The translations under genes were made by a program, and so were the position numbers. Below, one piece after another: positions 61,629 through 64,000 of a stretch of 64,000 nucleotides of DNA. The notes beneath the pieces were generated by a model. It had not been told where the DNA came from and made no database searches. It worked only from the letters and a program-made list of their open reading frames with translations. The DNA is from Saccharospirillum sp. (GTDB taxonomy: Bacteria; Pseudomonadota; Gammaproteobacteria; Pseudomonadales; Natronospirillaceae): NCBI GenBank assembly GCA_018402545.1, contig JAGYIL010000004.1:306946-370945 (forward strand), given 5' to 3'. How positions within the stretch are numbered: position 1 is the stretch's first letter; each line of letters begins with the position of its first letter.

Positions 61629-62332
61629 AACCGACCCTTATGTTATTGCCTGGGCTTATGTGTGATCACACTGTCTGGGAGCATCAGATCACCGCCCTCA
61701 GCGAAGCCTGGGAGTGCGTTGTGGTCGACTATGAAGCCGATGACAGCCTGGTCACCATGGCCAAACGGGTGCTCAACCAGGCACCGGACACCTTTGCCAT
61801 GGCCGGCCATTCGATGGGCGGACGCGTTGCGCTGGAAGTGATGCGCCTGGCACCGGAAAAAGTGCAACGCCTGGCGCTGCTCGATACAGGCTATGCGGCC
61901 CTGGCCGACGGCGAAGCGGGCGAAAAAGAAGTGGCAGGCCGGATGGCCCGGGTAAAAACCGCCCATGAACAGGGTGTCGCCGCCATGGCCCGCGACTGGG
62001 TAACCGGCATGGTGCCCCCGGACCGGCTGAACGATACGGCCTTGATCAACGCCATCGTTACCATGTTCGAACGCAAAACGCCGGCAATTTTCGAAGCTCA
62101 GATCAAAGCCCTGATCGAACGCCCGGATGCAACGTCGGTGCTGGCGAACATCGACTGCCCAACCACCTTCATCGTCGGCCGTCAGGATGCCTGGAGCACG
62201 CCGGAACAGCACCAGGCGATGGCCGATAAAGTACGGCACAGTCGCCTGGAAATCATCGAAGACGCCGGCCATATGAGCACCATGGAACAGCCCGACGCAA
62301 TGACTGAAGCGTTTTGGCAGTGGTTGAGTTAG
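61625..62332 (+). CDS. Alpha/beta hydrolase
   Basis: A 235-residue serine hydrolase. ATG 61625 overlaps the upstream stop by four bases (ATGA). Motifs: LLPGLMCDHTVWE (oxyanion region), AGHSMGGRVAL (nucleophile elbow, Ser near residue 69), GRQDAWSTP (Asp) and DAGHMSTMEQP (His near residue 219). Likely hydrolyses an ester or lactone derived from the imported acid. A heptad repeat follows its stop within two bases. Confidence 0.87.
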   Translation: MKPTLMLLPGLMCDHTVWEHQITALSEAWECVVVDYEADDSLVTMAKRVLNQAPDTFAMAGHSMGGRVALEVMRLAPEKVQRLALLDTGYAALADGEAGEKEVAGRMARVKTAHEQGVAAMARDWVTGMVPPDRLNDTALINAIVTMFERKTPAIFEAQIKALIERPDATSVLANIDCPTTFIVGRQDAWSTPEQHQAMADKVRHSRLEIIEDAGHMSTMEQPDAMTEAFWQWLS

Positions 62333-62333
62333 G

Positions 62334-62629
62334 AGCTTTGAGCTATTAGCTTCGAGCTGTGAGTAAAAGATTAAATACCTGTTGCAACGAGGTTGCTAGG
62401 CAGGAAACACTGAATACTCACAGCTCACAGCTCACAGCTCACAGCTCACAGCTCACAGCTCACAGCTCACAGCTCACAGCTCACAGCTCACAGCCTCACA
62501 GCTCACAGCTCACAGCTCACAGCTCACAGCTCACAGCTCACAGCTCACAGCTCACAGCTCACAGCTCACAGCTCACAGCTCACAGCTCACAGCTCACAGC
62601 TCACAGCTCACAGCTCACAGCTCACAGCT
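62334..62629. repeat. Period-7 AGCTNNN repeat, incl. about 30 copies of CACAGCT
   Basis: The left part, 62334-62368, is AGCTTTG AGCTATT AGCTTCG AGCTGTG AGTAAAA in exact 7-base register. After a 50-base spacer, 62419-62629 consists of about 30 tandem CACAGCT heptamers, with a single 8-base unit (CACAGCCT) near the middle. The left part and the array are inverted with respect to each other (AGCTGTG versus CACAGCT), so together they form a large hairpin. Same grammar as the 48052 array. The array is likely to vary in copy number. Any long reading frame through it (HSSQLTA repeats) is a by-product of the repeat. Confidence 0.9.
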
Positions 62630-63543
62630 CATTCTTCAGGCGCATTGAACCGATGCATCATGCTATCCCAGCTACTGAAAATCCCCAGGTCATATCCATA
62701 GGTGAGATTGATCATCAGCGGCCCCTGAGTGCGGATACGGTCGTTCCCTTGCAGTAGCTGGCGGGCAATATCGGCAGCCAGGTCTTCATCCTCTACCCGT
62801 TTTTCGGTGAGCATGACTTGAGCGCTGGTGAATCGATTTTCAACGTCATCCCGCTGCGAATCCACTCTGGCCAGTTGCACATGATTAACGATGTCGAGTT
62901 GCAACAGTTGGGCCGCACTGCGTTCAAGGTCGGGCTGAGCCTCGGCTATGTTTGATTGCAGCACTGCCGCTGGCAACGCCAGCGACAACACCAGAACAAA
63001 CCCTACCGTCACTGAATGGCCGAGCCAGATCGGCTCGGGCCGTTGTGGATCACTCTCCACCGTTGCCACGAAAGTCTTGCAGATCCAGTCGTGCGGGCCC
63101 TGGCGGGTGCGGCGGTTGAACACCATTAAATAAGCGGTGGATACCAGGCCGCCAAACAAGACCAGCGACACCGGGTAAATCCAGAAACTGTGCAACAGCG
63201 CCCCAGGCATGCCAGAACCTTGCACAAAAAATGGCGTGATCAGAATCAGGCTACGCAACAACGAGACATCGAGCTTGACGCTCTCGTTATGCAGATTCAC
63301 GACGCGAATGGCGAGCAGCCGCTTTCCTATGGTCTGGCCGTTGTTCAGCTCGCTGTTCAGAATACCGAAATAGAGCAGGGCAATCACAAAGCCAATGGCG
63401 CGAGCCCAGACAGACAGTTCTACAAAATAGGATTCGAATACCCAGCCCAGCACAAAACCGACCGATACCAAAACGGCGGCATCAATGACCAGGGCGCCTA
63501 CACGGCGGGACAGGCTACTCAGCCAATCGGGGGACGCTAACAT
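62629..63543 (-). CDS. RDD-family membrane protein
   Basis: A 304-residue membrane protein. The RDD motif region is RRVGALVIDAAVLVSVGFVLGW, and GQTIGKRLLAIRVV near residue 75 and FNRRTRQGPHDWICKTFVA near 150 are family signatures. It has about four to five helices followed by a periplasmic or cytoplasmic C-terminal domain of about 110 residues. RDD proteins have been proposed as transporters or osmo-related factors. Its TGA stop uses the last base of the adjacent heptad repeat. Confidence 0.82.
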   Translation of the reverse strand: MLASPDWLSSLSRRVGALVIDAAVLVSVGFVLGWVFESYFVELSVWARAIGFVIALLYFGILNSELNNGQTIGKRLLAIRVVNLHNESVKLDVSLLRSLILITPFFVQGSGMPGALLHSFWIYPVSLVLFGGLVSTAYLMVFNRRTRQGPHDWICKTFVATVESDPQRPEPIWLGHSVTVGFVLVLSLALPAAVLQSNIAEAQPDLERSAAQLLQLDIVNHVQLARVDSQRDDVENRFTSAQVMLTEKRVEDEDLAADIARQLLQGNDRIRTQGPLMINLTYGYDLGIFSSWDSMMHRFNAPEE

Positions 63544-63687
63544 TTATTCTCAACCTGAAACCAAAAACAGGCGCCTATCATACCTGATTTGGAGAGCCAC
63601 GCAGGAGTAGCGGTCAGACTTAAGGTAGTTGAAGAGTGTCGAGTAGCCTTAGTTCAGGAGTTCGGCTGAAAAGACTAGCAGCGGGTG

Positions 63688-63780
63688 CCGGGTACACCCC
63701 TGTGGGGAAGTCCGCAACATGGATGTTGCGGTCTAGGCTCCAAGGACGGATTCACGCCGACCCCACAGGGGTGTACCCGG
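63688..63780. repeat. Element with perfect 20-bp inverted ends and internal hairpin
   Basis: A 20-bp arm starting CCGGGTACACCCC at 63688-63707 is exactly inverted at 63761-63780. Inside lies GCAACAT-GG-ATGTTGC (63714-63729), a 7-bp stem with 2-base loop, and GGACGGATTCACG, a stretch I recall from dispersed extragenic repeats in related marine bacteria. No coding frame is supported here. Confidence 0.65.
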
Positions 63781-63850
63781 TAGCCGATGCGGGCCATGAC
63801 CCCCCAGCCGACCGAACTCCGAAACGTGGCTGGAAGGATCTGACTTGCAT

Positions 63851-64000
63851 TTACTCAGCTTCGAGCAACTGCTCCAGAGTGTTTAGGGATTCCATGGCCG
63901 GCAGGCACTGAGCCACGCTGGCATTGGGTTCCCGGCCTTCCTGAATGGCCGCGAAGAACTCGCGATCCTGCAGTTCAATGCCGTTGTTGGATACCGCAAC
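63851..64000 (-). CDS. C-terminus of a Gfo/Idh/MocA-family oxidoreductase (runs off right edge)
   Basis: Fifty codons up to TAA at 63851 are open to the right edge on the minus strand. The peptide reads VAVSNNGIELQDREFFAAIQEG then REPNASVAQCLPAMESLNTLEQLL. The EFFAAIxEGREPNASVxQCLPAM pattern is the usual C-terminal end of Gfo/Idh/MocA NAD(P)-dependent sugar or inositol dehydrogenases. The catalytic part lies outside the window. Confidence 0.75.
   Translation of the reverse strand, partial: VAVSNNGIELQDREFFAAIQEGREPNASVAQCLPAMESLNTLEQLLEAE

Noticed and set aside
62419..62629. CRISPR array
   Set aside because: The repeats are 7-bp head-to-tail units without unique spacers and no cas genes are near.
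62359..62757. Open frame with HSSQLTA repeats
   Set aside because: It is a translation of the tandem CACAGCT heptamers (7 bases times 3 gives a 7-residue period) and reads antisense to the RDD gene end; no ribosome-binding site.
63636..63911. Open frame across the 63.7 kb repeat
   Set aside because: It overlaps the inverted-repeat element and the oxidoreductase C-terminus on the other strand; no family resemblance.
1..64000. tRNA or rRNA genes
   Set aside because: No cloverleaf or rRNA signature was recognised by eye; a tRNAscan run would settle it.

Overview
The window reads as chromosome of a heterotrophic, probably marine or halophilic gammaproteobacterium of the Oceanospirillales type (Saccharospirillum/Reinekea-like). 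This is inferred from gene content: two TRAP transporters, a betaine-type demethylase next to serine/glycine one-carbon genes, a DabAB inorganic-carbon system and Csu-type pili. No rRNA, tRNA or species-specific marker is present. The backbone is fairly GC-rich. The stretch from about 6.8 to 14.1 kb is clearly more AT-rich.

Layout. (1) 1-6.1 kb: a catabolic operon with the 3' part of an intradiol (hydroxyquinol-type) dioxygenase, a DctPQM TRAP transporter, a RutE-like nitroreductase and a Tat-exported amidohydrolase. (2) 6.2-14.2 kb: an accessory block. It holds small, mostly unknown + strand genes separated by integron attC-like sites, with no integrase in view (a CALIN-type cassette array). 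One cassette encodes a two-helix transmembrane SAVED protein like a CBASS effector, but no nucleotide cyclase is nearby. A REP-associated tyrosine transposase and at least seven copies of a ~70-80 bp repeat have invaded the block. (3) 14.2-24.4 kb: housekeeping and metabolic genes (HDAC-family deacetylase, SDR, ChaC, DUF2254, FMN reductase, Dabb, M14 peptidase), then a LysR-controlled PLP aldolase/ornithine-cyclodeaminase pair. (4) 24.5-34.7 kb: membrane proteins, a small regulator, an ECF sigma factor, a c-heme lipoprotein with a DUF1501 partner, a DMT transporter and glutaminase. (5) 35-39 kb: a compact four-gene Csu-like chaperone-usher operon. (6) 39.2-49.9 kb: DUF1801, a serine hydrolase, an M28 peptidase, then a one-carbon cluster (ProC-like, TetR, DgcA-like demethylase, serine dehydratase, glyA). 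(7) 50-55 kb: dabBA with a divergent LysR gene. (8) 55-64 kb: a lipoprotein, a GntR-controlled second TRAP operon with an NTF2-like protein and an alpha/beta hydrolase, a large heptanucleotide repeat, an RDD protein and the C-terminus of a Gfo/Idh/MocA oxidoreductase running off the right edge.

How the parts work together. The two TRAP operons each couple uptake to cytoplasmic or periplasmic catabolic enzymes. The 43-49 kb cluster would demethylate an N-methylated amino acid, load the carbon onto folate, make serine through GlyA and deaminate it to pyruvate. Several repeat families decorate the chromosome: a CTAG-flanked MITE in three copies, a period-7 AGCTNNN repeat family at two loci, REP-like palindromes, and a 20-bp terminal-inverted-repeat element at 63.7 kb. 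Two MITE copies sit so that they provide the TAG stop of the adjacent gene, and one REP copy provides the last codons of the deacetylase gene.
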